Made by a program: the position numbers and the translations under genes. From contig CADBCZ010000006.1 in the NCBI GenBank assembly GCA_902793335.1, positions 1-64,000 on the forward strand: DNA of 64,000 nt, in the 5' to 3' direction. The notes under the pieces were generated by a model. That model was not told the origin of the DNA. It did no database searches and saw nothing but the letters and a program-made list of their open reading frames with translations. Shown here piece after piece: positions 36,971 to 44,767 of this stretch (positions within the stretch are counted from its first letter, which is position 1; each line of letters starts with the position of its first letter). Origin of the DNA: an uncultured Lachnospiraceae bacterium (GTDB lineage: Bacteria > Bacillota > Clostridia > Lachnospirales > Lachnospiraceae).

Positions 36971-39004
36971 TTATGCATCCATCTGTGTGAGTGATTTAGT
37001 TCTGATCTCTTCACAAATCTTATTTACAAATGTATTAAGCTCCATAGAACCGAGATCGCCGTCCTCACCACGCTTACGTACAGAAACAGTTTTGCTTTCC
37101 TGCTCGTTGGCACCAACGATGAGCATGTAAGGTAACTTCTGAAGTCTTGCCTCACGTATCTTGTAACCGATCTTCTCTGCACGATCATCCATAGTAGCAA
37201 GGATACCGTTCTTCTTAAGCTCTTTTAATATCTCTTCGCCATACTCATGGAACTTCTCAGAGATAGGAAGAATACGAACCTGCTCAGGGGCAAGCCAAGT
37301 AGGGAATGCACCTGCGTATTTCTCGATAAGCCATGCAAGAGTCCTCTCATAACATCCCATTGATGTTCTGTGAATGATATAAGGGTATTTTCTCTCGCCG
37401 TCCTTGTCGACATATGTCATGTCATAACGCTTTGCAAGGAACATATCAAGCTGTATTGTGATCATTGTATCTTCCTTACCGTATACGTTCTTGGCCTGAA
37501 TATCAAGTTTAGGACCGTAGAATGCTGCCTCGCCGTCAGCCTCAACATACTCAAGACCAATCTCGTCAAGAATCTCTCTCATGTAGTCCTGAACCTTGTT
37601 CCAGTCATCGGCAGTACCAAGATATTTGCCTGAATCGTTCGGATCCCATTTTGACATACGGTATGTTACGTCTTCTTCTACACCGAGAGTTGTAAGACAA
37701 TATTTTGCAAGAGAAACACAGTTCTTGAACTCGTCCTTGATCTGCTCAGGAGTACATACGAGATGTCCCTCTGAGATAGTGAACTGACGGACACGTGTAA
37801 GACCGTGCATCTCACCTGAATCCTCGTTACGGAAGAGAGTAGAAGTCTCACCCATTCTGTAAGGGAGATCTCTGTAACTCTTAGGTTTTGCTTTATATAC
37901 GAAATACTGGAACGGACATGTCATAGGACGAAGAGCCATAACCTCTTTGCCGTCAGCATTTAAATGAACATTCTCCTGTGCGTGCTTCATGCATGTTTCA
38001 GGATCTGCGTATGCAGATGGATCGTCTGTATCACTGTCGTCATCATTTAATACGAACATTCCGTCTTTGTAGTGGAACCAGTGGTCAGAGAGCTTATAAA
38101 GATTACTCTTTGCCATAAGAGGAGTACGTGTTCTCACATAGCCCCACTCATTGTCCTCAAGATCCTCAATCCAACGCTGTAATGTCTGGATTATTTTAGT
38201 ACCTTTAGGCATGAAAAGAGGAAGTCCCTGTCCGATAACGTCTACAGTTGTGAAAAGTTCAAGCTCGCGGCCGAGTCTGTTGTGATCGCGTTCTTTGATA
38301 GTCTCTAAGAAGGCAAGGCGTGCTTCGAGATCCTCTTTCTTTGTATAAGCTGTACCATATATACGTGTGAGCATCTTCTTGCTTGAATCACCTCTCCAGT
38401 AAGCGCCTGATGATGATGTGAGTTTGAAGAATTTAACAGGTTTTGTGCTCATAAGATGTGGTCCTGCACAGAGATCTGTAAACTCACCCTGCTCATAGAA
38501 TGAAAGCTCCGCATCCTCAGGAAGATCCTCGATAAGCTCTACCTTATATGGCTCATTTCTATCTTGCATGAACTTGATTGCCTCTGCTCTTGATAAAGTA
38601 AATCTCTTGATAGGAAGATTCTCTTTGACAACCTTCTTCATCTCAGCCTCAATCTTATCAAGATCTTCTCTTGTAAGTGACTGCATATCGAAATCGTAGT
38701 AGAATCCCTCATCGATTGCAGGTCCGATAGTACATTTTGCATCGGGATAAAGACGCTTAACAGCCTGTGCCATAATATGTGCAGCAGTATGTCTGAAAGC
38801 TTTCTTACCCTCGTCATCGTTAAATGTGAGAATATTAAGTGTGCAGTCTGAACTGATTTCGGTTCTTAAGTCAACAACTTTGCCGTCAACCTCTCCTGCA
38901 CATGCGTTTCTTGCTAATCCTTCGCTGATATCCTTTGCGATATCAAGTACACTCATTGCTCCTTCGTATTCCTTGAAGGAACCGTCTTTCAATGTGATCT
39001 TCAT
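36971..39004 (-). CDS. thrS: threonyl-tRNA synthetase
   Basis: 677 residues with the full domain order: TGS domain (~1-62), the editing domain with HTAAHIMAQAVKRLYP, the class II catalytic core with MRPMTCPFQYFVYK and GEMHGLTRVRQFTISEGH, and a C-terminal anticodon-binding domain (ILPISEKFHEYGEE). AAGGAGAT precedes the start. Regulation probably comes from the T-box ~700 bp upstream, across a small gene and an inserted repeat element. Confidence 0.97.
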   Translation of the reverse strand: MKITLKDGSFKEYEGAMSVLDIAKDISEGLARNACAGEVDGKVVDLRTEISSDCTLNILTFNDDEGKKAFRHTAAHIMAQAVKRLYPDAKCTIGPAIDEGFYYDFDMQSLTREDLDKIEAEMKKVVKENLPIKRFTLSRAEAIKFMQDRNEPYKVELIEDLPEDAELSFYEQGEFTDLCAGPHLMSTKPVKFFKLTSSSGAYWRGDSSKKMLTRIYGTAYTKKEDLEARLAFLETIKERDHNRLGRELELFTTVDVIGQGLPLFMPKGTKIIQTLQRWIEDLEDNEWGYVRTRTPLMAKSNLYKLSDHWFHYKDGMFVLNDDDSDTDDPSAYADPETCMKHAQENVHLNADGKEVMALRPMTCPFQYFVYKAKPKSYRDLPYRMGETSTLFRNEDSGEMHGLTRVRQFTISEGHLVCTPEQIKDEFKNCVSLAKYCLTTLGVEEDVTYRMSKWDPNDSGKYLGTADDWNKVQDYMREILDEIGLEYVEADGEAAFYGPKLDIQAKNVYGKEDTMITIQLDMFLAKRYDMTYVDKDGERKYPYIIHRTSMGCYERTLAWLIEKYAGAFPTWLAPEQVRILPISEKFHEYGEEILKELKKNGILATMDDRAEKIGYKIREARLQKLPYMLIVGANEQESKTVSVRKRGEDGDLGSMELNTFVNKICEEIRTKSLTQMDA

Positions 39005-39046
39005 AATATATCTCCTTTTTGTTTATATACATATTTATGGTTTTTG

Positions 39047-39330
39047 GCGAAACTCTCGATAAAGTATATGCGTGTGCAGAAATACCGAACAGCTGACAGT
39101 TCATAGATTGCGGAGGGCTTTGTGAATTGTCAGTACTTAATGAGTAGGCACACTAGTGTGGCTACGAATTTAGTACTGTTACAATGAGCAACGCGAGCGA
39201 GATCCCCTCTCTCTTAGCGAATGCTATGCATGAGCTTAGAGACAGGGCATGCCTTGTGCTGCGGGTCCCGAAGCAATTATGACTGTCACTGGAGGTATTT
39301 GCATACGCTGAAAAACTATAAGAGTTTCGC
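39047..39330. repeat. structured element A with inverted GCGAAACTCT ends
   Basis: The 284-bp gene-free region starts with GCGAAACTCTC and ends with AGAGTTTCGC. Inside is a second pair of arms (GACAGTTCATA near 39106 and TATGACTGTC near 39280). The first 23 bases equal the reverse complement of the right end of element C. It lies in the transcript between the 97-codon gene and thrS. No ORF is convincing within it. Confidence 0.65.
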
Positions 39331-39343
39331 ATAAAAACCGGGA

Positions 39344-39637
39344 TTACTCTTCTTCAGTCTCAGGTCCATTCCCATTATTAGAAATGTTGAAATAGAATCC
39401 TTTTTTTATAGGTGAAAATACAAATCCAAGTATTATTCCCGACATAAAAGCTATTGCGCCGAATGTGAGAAGATTCTTTCTTGTGGTGGTTTTCTCTGCG
39501 TTGAAGAAATTAAAAACATTTCCTTTTGCAGTGGTAAGTCCTGTGTCAAACATGCCTTTTGCATTGATTAATCCTGAATCAATAGCAGATTTTGCTGTTG
39601 AAAAACTATCATTTACTGTGTTCATCATTTCATTCAT
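39344..39637 (-). CDS. small membrane protein behind the T-box
   Basis: 97 residues from ATG 39635-39637, which has AAGGAGG 7 bp upstream; the frame opens further back through the T-box terminator. An amphipathic helical N-terminus with repeat-like DSGLINAKGMFDTGLTTAKG is followed by one membrane helix (LLTFGAIAFMSGIILGFVF) and an acidic tail. Not recognised as a family. It is the first gene after the T-box and so should be induced with thrS when charged tRNA-Thr falls. Confidence 0.65.
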   Translation of the reverse strand: MNEMMNTVNDSFSTAKSAIDSGLINAKGMFDTGLTTAKGNVFNFFNAEKTTTRKNLLTFGAIAFMSGIILGFVFSPIKKGFYFNISNNGNGPETEEE

Positions 39638-39680
39638 AAGACTACCTCCTTGAAAAAACATTGTATTGTGTTTTAAATAT

Positions 39681-39950
39681 AAAAACCCCTGACACAAGAA
39701 TAATCTTATGTCAGGGGCGATTAATCGCGGTTCCACCCTGCTTTTTGTCTCTTTATATAATATTCATCGATAAAATATAGAAGAGAACTCTTCATATGAC
39801 GATATCGGAGTCACCGGTCATTATTAATGACTGCTCGGAGGTGGTTTTCCAAAAGAATTCGAATAGGCTTATTCCAGAACTTTAACCGCAGTTAAATGTA
39901 AGCCCTCTCTGGAAACGAAATACTGATGTACTGTCCTCGTCATTGCATTA
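39681..39950 (-). promoter_or_regulatory. T-box riboswitch, probably threonine-specific
   Basis: On the minus strand the T-box sequence AGGGTGGAACCGCG (39726-39739) is followed by a terminator hairpin CCCCTGACA...GTCAGGGG and five T (39681-39717). Stem I carries the AGTA loop-E motif, a GAGG/CCTC helix, AATGAC/GTCATT below it and AGAGAG in the upper part. The base triplet just before the CCTC strand is ACC followed by A, which fits a threonine specifier. The next genes are a 97-codon membrane protein and thrS. Confidence 0.85.
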
Positions 39951-39971
39951 ACTATATTAAAATATATGGTG

Positions 39972-40000
39972 ATTGTAGTCCATTGTGCGTCAAAAGTCAA
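39972..40000 (-). promoter_or_regulatory. promoter of the T-box transcript
   Basis: On the minus strand TTGACT (39995-40000) and TACAAT (39972-39977) are spaced 17 bp, just upstream of stem I. Confidence 0.6.
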
Positions 40001-40020
40001 TTGTTAATTGTAAAGCTGCA

Positions 40021-41880
40021 TCAGATTTTAATATAAGTAGAATAAATCCATCCCTTATATGTTTTGCTGCCCTTTGTAAACTGAACATTATACCAGGTTC
40101 CAGTTTTGGTCTTTTTAGTCTTTAAGATTGCAACTTTCTTGTTCTTTCCGACAGTAGTAACCTTCTTCGAGGTCACGCTGGATTTCTTTCTGACATTTAC
40201 CTTGGAAGTTTTCACTTTACCCTGCTTAACTTCGGTTACAACACCTGCCGGAATGTATCCTGCAACACCGCTATAGCTTGTCCTGAACCATTTATTACCT
40301 GCATCGTCGTATTCTGCAAAGGTTGCTTTGACAAATGAGTTCTTCTTGACTGTCTGTACAACTTCTGAGTTTAAATCCTTTTGTGCATACACGTTAGAAG
40401 CTACTTTTGGAAGTATAAGTTTTGTGTAGCTTGTCTTTGTATATTTAGCGGCAATGTTTGAAAAATCACCATATGATGATGCACCGCTTAATGTTCTGAA
40501 GGCGCGTATTCTATAGAAGTAACACTGTCCCTCTGCAAGCCCTGTATTTTTAAATGAAGTAGTGTCTGCATTGTTTATAGTGCCTATAAGTGTATATTCA
40601 CCGTTTAAAGAGTTTGCACGATATATTTCGTATCCTGAGATGTTGGCACCGGCAGTCCAGCTAAGTGTAATACTGTTTTTTGTCTTAGCTGATGATGAGA
40701 GATTGCCAATAACAGGGATCGGTGTCGGATCAACTATCTTGAAAGCAACGTTTTTGGTTCCTACATAACTGCCTGTACCGGTTATTGTAATTGTTGCAAT
40801 TCCCGGTGCTATGTTGTTAGCGTATGTTACTGTGTAGTCGGTTCCGTTTGTAAGTGTCTTTTCGCCGATAGTTACGTTTAATCCCGGTGTCAATGCGGCT
40901 CCTGTACAGTTCTGATCGGCAATAGGTGTGATAACTGCATTTGCAATGCTGTTTGCTGCAGGAACATAGTAGAAGTTCATATCAACTTTGCCGGTGATTC
41001 CCTGTACGGTTCCGCTGCTTGAATACTGCCAGTAGTTAAATGATCCGGGATATGTGGTTGATGTAGTGTAGTTGGCAAGCCATATCGGATAATATCCGCT
41101 TATCATCTCTGCATTTAAATGGTTGTTGAGCATATCAGGGTTTGCATATACCATCGGTGTGTATTTGTTTGTTTCCTGAATTTTCTTACAAAATGCAAGA
41201 CAAACGTTGGTTGCTTCGTCCTTTGAAAGGTTGGCGGCACGAAGTCTACTGTCTTTTGGTGATGCAAACTCATAGTCGAGTACGAGTGGGAGAGTGATGT
41301 TTCTCTCGCCGATTCTGTTGAGAATAAACTGTGCCTCGGCGACAGCCTCTTCTTCGGTTATTGCCTGTGAGTAAATGTATAATCCGACGTTTAATCCGGC
41401 AGCAAGTGCACCGTCAACGTTCTGTGTATAATATGAATCGGCAAACAGATTTCCGGCCGAACCGTAACCGCGACCGCCGACACGGATAAATGCAAAATCA
41501 ATTCCTGATGCCTTGACCTGTTTCCAGTCGATAGGCTTTCCGTTTTGATACTGAGATACATCGATACCGTTCACAATAGTCATACCGTCGAATCTGTCCT
41601 GATGAGTGTAAGTGGTGTTTGTGAAAGTGCTTACTGTCTGTGAACTTCCGTAGCTGTTAAATGGTGTAAATGATAATTCGCTGTCGTTAAGACCTGTACA
41701 ACCATCCATAAAGAATTCTTTTGGTATATCTTCGCCTGAAAGTCTTCCTGCGCCAGGATCTTCACAGCTTGCGGCGTGAGAAGTAAGACTTATAGGTGAA
41801 ACAACATTTACTATAAGAAATGAAGCTAACGATAAGACGGATAGTTTTGATGCTAGTTTAGTTTTGAAATGTTTCTTCAT
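40021..41880 (-). CDS. secreted GH25 muramidase with Ig/Fn3 and SH3 domains
   Basis: 619 residues. Signal peptide ~1-38. The GH25 domain (~103-300) shows GIDVSQYQNGKPIDWKQVKA, FAFIRVGG, LPLVLDYEFA (catalytic acids) and PIWLANYTT. A beta domain (~310-385), an Fn3 domain (NSITLSWTAGANISGYEIYR, ~400-475) and two SH3-like wall-binding units with VNVRKKSSVTSKKV follow. It cuts the MurNAc-GlcNAc bond and should work in wall turnover. It has no partner gene next to it. Confidence 0.92.
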   Translation of the reverse strand: MKKHFKTKLASKLSVLSLASFLIVNVVSPISLTSHAASCEDPGAGRLSGEDIPKEFFMDGCTGLNDSELSFTPFNSYGSSQTVSTFTNTTYTHQDRFDGMTIVNGIDVSQYQNGKPIDWKQVKASGIDFAFIRVGGRGYGSAGNLFADSYYTQNVDGALAAGLNVGLYIYSQAITEEEAVAEAQFILNRIGERNITLPLVLDYEFASPKDSRLRAANLSKDEATNVCLAFCKKIQETNKYTPMVYANPDMLNNHLNAEMISGYYPIWLANYTTSTTYPGSFNYWQYSSSGTVQGITGKVDMNFYYVPAANSIANAVITPIADQNCTGAALTPGLNVTIGEKTLTNGTDYTVTYANNIAPGIATITITGTGSYVGTKNVAFKIVDPTPIPVIGNLSSSAKTKNSITLSWTAGANISGYEIYRANSLNGEYTLIGTINNADTTSFKNTGLAEGQCYFYRIRAFRTLSGASSYGDFSNIAAKYTKTSYTKLILPKVASNVYAQKDLNSEVVQTVKKNSFVKATFAEYDDAGNKWFRTSYSGVAGYIPAGVVTEVKQGKVKTSKVNVRKKSSVTSKKVTTVGKNKKVAILKTKKTKTGTWYNVQFTKGSKTYKGWIYSTYIKI

Positions 41881-42178
41881 TATTATGCTTTCTCCTTGAT
41901 TTTTTTCATATTATATATGAATAAGTAGTAAAAATCCAGTGGTGACTACTGGAAACAAAATGATGTTAGAAATCCTATGTGAAAGAACGGTGAAAAAAGA
42001 TTAAAATATTATGTAGGAAATGTTAATATTTGTAATTTTATTGGTGAAATTGCACTATGCAACGCTGAAAAAATACAATTTTTTAAAATATTTGTAAAAA
42101 AGCGAAAAAGTACTTGCATTTTGTTTTTTTATATACTATAATCACTACTGTTGCTAAGGAAAACAACAAAATATGTAC
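41881..42178. other. gene-free stretch between the muramidase gene and tRNA-Lys
   Basis: About 300 AT-rich bases hold the divergent upstream regions. TTGCAT (42114-42119), 17 bp, TATAAT (42137-42142) is the tRNA-Lys promoter. A small CCAGT/ACTGG hairpin lies near 41937-41953. I see nothing else. Confidence 0.6.
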
Positions 42179-42251
42179 GGGCCGCTAGCTCATTTGGTAG
42201 AGCACCTGACTCTTAATCAGGGTGTGCGGGGTTCGAGCCCCCGGCGGCCCA
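42179..42251 (+). tRNA. tRNA-Lys (anticodon CTT)
   Basis: A complete cloverleaf: acceptor GGGCCGC/GCGGCCC, D stem GCTC/GAGC, anticodon stem CCTGA/TCAGG with loop CTCTTAA, T stem CGGGG/CCCCG. CCA is not encoded. The Wadjet-like genes start 135 bp downstream, a common site for inserted DNA. Confidence 0.95.
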
Positions 42252-42255
42252 CTGA

Positions 42256-42300
42256 AGGAATCGATTTGATGACAATAAGCATTGGGTCGGTTCTTTTTTT
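42256..42300 (+). terminator. terminator of tRNA-Lys
   Basis: AGGAATCGA pairs with TCGGTTCTT (two G-T pairs), followed by a run of T. Confidence 0.65.
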
Positions 42301-42386
42301 GTCTCTAATAACCCTTTACATTTTATACTATAACCATTAAAATTAGTAGTTGATTGCTAAATTCTAGAAGTGACCGGGGAAAAAGA

Positions 42387-43922
42387 ATGGCCGAAAGATA
42401 TATAATGATTCACGATATTCTAAGCGAGCATCGTGATCGAATGTTTAATCTGAAGAAATATTATCCTTTTTTTGTGTTGTCTGAGACGACATTTAACCAG
42501 TATAAGGACGGAAAGTATAGCGAGTTGGACATGGGATATATAACCATGGCAACTCTGCGTTTTCTTATACAGGAGAACAATTTCAGAGAGAGAGAAGTTA
42601 CCTATGAAGAGTATGAAGAGTTTCTGCTTGAACTCCTCCATAGGGATTTTTTGCTGTCTGAAACTGAGGAAGAGGAGAAAGAACTTGCCGGTTATATATT
42701 TGATAAGATTAAAAATGACGGAAAGGCATTTACTTTTTCTTATTATGATCCGGAACTGAAAAAGAAGATGAATGCCAGAGTCAAGCTTATTGATAGTAGG
42801 ATTGTTGACGGTGTGGTGCTTTATCAGGTTACGACGGATGGTATTGAATTCTATCTTGATACGAAAGAGATTAAGGACGAGAGTAATATATCGGTACAGC
42901 AGCTTCTTCTTGAGAAAATGATAGAGTCGGAGAACTTTGCAGGCGGAATAGAGGTAGTTAAGAGAATCAATAATGAGGTTAGCAAATTGGCGCTTCAAAA
43001 GAAGGAAGTACTTGAGCTTCTAAGCTATGACATAATAGCGGGTGCCAAGGCGAGTGAGGATTATATGGCGACTGTGGCAAAGTGGTTTGATGATGAATCA
43101 AAGCTTTTTGAAAAGAACAGAGCACTTATCGATAAAGCATTTTCCAAGGCGAATTCTGAGGGTGAGAGTATCGACGGAGGTAACGCGGTTCTCTTGGAAA
43201 TTCACAGATTAGATACCGAGCTTAAGAGAACTATTATAAGACATGGTGAGCTTATAAGAGAGACCATAGAGCTTCAGAATATTGCAGATGAAATGATAGG
43301 AAGGGCGAAGCTTAGAAAGTTAAGACCTGTATTTGACTTCCGTAATGCGCTTAATACGTGTATGAAAGCGGATGCTCCGGAAAGACTTTCGATAATGGTT
43401 GGACCGCTGCTTTTGCCGAAGCTTACTAAGAGTTTCAATGCAGAATGTATTGACAGAATGCTTGAGAGTAAAGCAGATAATAACGATTACGGAGAAAAGG
43501 TCGAGAAGAAAGAGCTTGATCCTGATTTTAAATATGAGGATGAGATAGAAGAGGGAAGAATTAACGAGAATTTCACGAGGTTATTTGAAGAGCTTTTAGA
43601 GCAGCTCTGGAAGCATGGAAAGACAACATTGTCTCTTCTTATGTCTATATATGAGATTAAGTTTGGAAAAGATATCTACAACAACGGAGATGTATATTCG
43701 TTCCTGGTTCATTTGGCTCAGAAGAACAGGTATGACATGAGCTTGATGTCCGGCAAGCAGGATACGTTCTTAGAAGGAATAGTTATGGACAATATGAGTA
43801 CACCTAAGCGTGAGCAGTATGGAAAGCTGGTGTTTGAGATATCATTTAATGAAGAAGAGGTACTTAAGTTTGGCGCAAATGAAGAGTACAGCATAACCGA
43901 TATGAGCTTTGAAATCGTGTGA
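42387..43922 (+). CDS. JetA-like kleisin subunit of a Wadjet-type SMC complex
   Basis: 511 residues from ATG 42387 after GGGGAAA; a TTG 11 codons earlier is weaker. The N-terminal ~120 residues look like a winged-helix region (HDILSEHRDRMFNLKKYYPF) and the middle is a long helical region (residues ~180-330). I see no enzyme motif. Size, order and neighbours fit JetA of Wadjet systems or MksF/MukF-type kleisins, which bridge the two heads of the SMC subunit. The identification rests mainly on the two following genes. I think it closest to type III Wadjet, but cannot confirm this. Confidence 0.7.
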   Translation: MAERYIMIHDILSEHRDRMFNLKKYYPFFVLSETTFNQYKDGKYSELDMGYITMATLRFLIQENNFREREVTYEEYEEFLLELLHRDFLLSETEEEEKELAGYIFDKIKNDGKAFTFSYYDPELKKKMNARVKLIDSRIVDGVVLYQVTTDGIEFYLDTKEIKDESNISVQQLLLEKMIESENFAGGIEVVKRINNEVSKLALQKKEVLELLSYDIIAGAKASEDYMATVAKWFDDESKLFEKNRALIDKAFSKANSEGESIDGGNAVLLEIHRLDTELKRTIIRHGELIRETIELQNIADEMIGRAKLRKLRPVFDFRNALNTCMKADAPERLSIMVGPLLLPKLTKSFNAECIDRMLESKADNNDYGEKVEKKELDPDFKYEDEIEEGRINENFTRLFEELLEQLWKHGKTTLSLLMSIYEIKFGKDIYNNGDVYSFLVHLAQKNRYDMSLMSGKQDTFLEGIVMDNMSTPKREQYGKLVFEISFNEEEVLKFGANEEYSITDMSFEIV

Positions 43923-43957
43923 AAATGAGCGTCTGACAGGAAGGATAAGATATAGAT

Positions 43958-44668
43958 ATGGAAATGAAGAATCTGGAAAAAGCGATGGATATATATGCGC
44001 GCCTGGTGACGGGAGAAGAGATTGGAAGAAGCGGAGCTAACGCCTCCTTATATGAGGATTATTACAGCAATGCAGAGGTTTATGAGATTTTGGGCGTGTT
44101 GCTCAAAAAACTAAACCTTCATATATATGAATATAAGGAAAGTCTTTTTTTAACGCCCGGAGACGGTAACAGGGTTTTCGGTTATACCAACGAGGAGCTT
44201 AAGCGTGCCATGGGTCTTCGATATAACAAAGAGCTTTATCTTGCATTTTTTATAATATATGAAATAATGCTTTCGTTTTATTCGGATTCTGCTTCTTATC
44301 AGTTCAAGGAGTACATCAGGATTGAGAATATAGTTGAGGATGTTACCAAGTCATTGTCGGTGTTTACAAAGGATATTGCCATTTATGACATGGAACAGGA
44401 GAAAGAGGAAAGTTTCAAGACAGTGGCGCTTTTCTGGGATGAGCTTCCGGCAAGTACTTCTGAAAATCAGGAGGATTTAAGAGCGTCGAGAGCGTCAAAG
44501 TCGAGCTTTGTGAAACTTGTTTTTAACTTTATGATAAATGAGAACTTATTTGTTGAAGTGAGCGGACGTTATTATCCGACCATGCGCGTTAAGGCGTTGA
44601 TTGAGAATTATTTTGAGGATTATCGCGGAGAGATATACGATGCACTTTCTAATAAAAAGGAAGATTAG
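43958..44668 (+). CDS. JetB-like (DUF6063) subunit of a Wadjet-type SMC complex
   Basis: 236 residues. The sequence YSNAEVYEILGVLLKKLNLH, then LFLTPGDGNRVFGYTNEELK and LYLAFFIIYEIMLSFYSD matches my memory of DUF6063, the small winged-helix (kite-type) subunit found between a JetA-like and an SMC-like gene. It should bind the JetA-like kleisin. The TAG stop is the first base triplet of the inverted element B. Confidence 0.7.
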   Translation: MEMKNLEKAMDIYARLVTGEEIGRSGANASLYEDYYSNAEVYEILGVLLKKLNLHIYEYKESLFLTPGDGNRVFGYTNEELKRAMGLRYNKELYLAFFIIYEIMLSFYSDSASYQFKEYIRIENIVEDVTKSLSVFTKDIAIYDMEQEKEESFKTVALFWDELPASTSENQEDLRASRASKSSFVKLVFNFMINENLFVEVSGRYYPTMRVKALIENYFEDYRGEIYDALSNKKED

Positions 44669-44754
44669 GTAATTGCGAAACTCTTTTTCTTCTTGTTTTT
44701 TGTGCATAATATACACAACTCAATACTCAAATTTCGTAGTTTCGCGATTACCTA
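44666..44754. repeat. structured element B between the jetB-like and jetC-like genes
   Basis: TAGGTAATTGCGAAACT at 44666-44682 is repeated inverted as AGTTTCGCGATTACCTA at 44738-44754 with one G-T pair in RNA. The left arm starts at the stop codon of the JetB-like gene and the right arm ends one base before the AGGGAGGA-type ribosome site of the JetC-like gene. A TTGTG/CACAA hairpin is nested inside. The arms share GCGAAACT with elements A and C. Confidence 0.7.
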
Positions 44755-44767
44755 GGGAGGAATGAAT

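Noticed and set aside
42420-42998. 192-codon minus-strand frame inside the JetA-like gene
   Set aside because: Antisense shadow; composition is not protein-like and the sense frame fits the operon.
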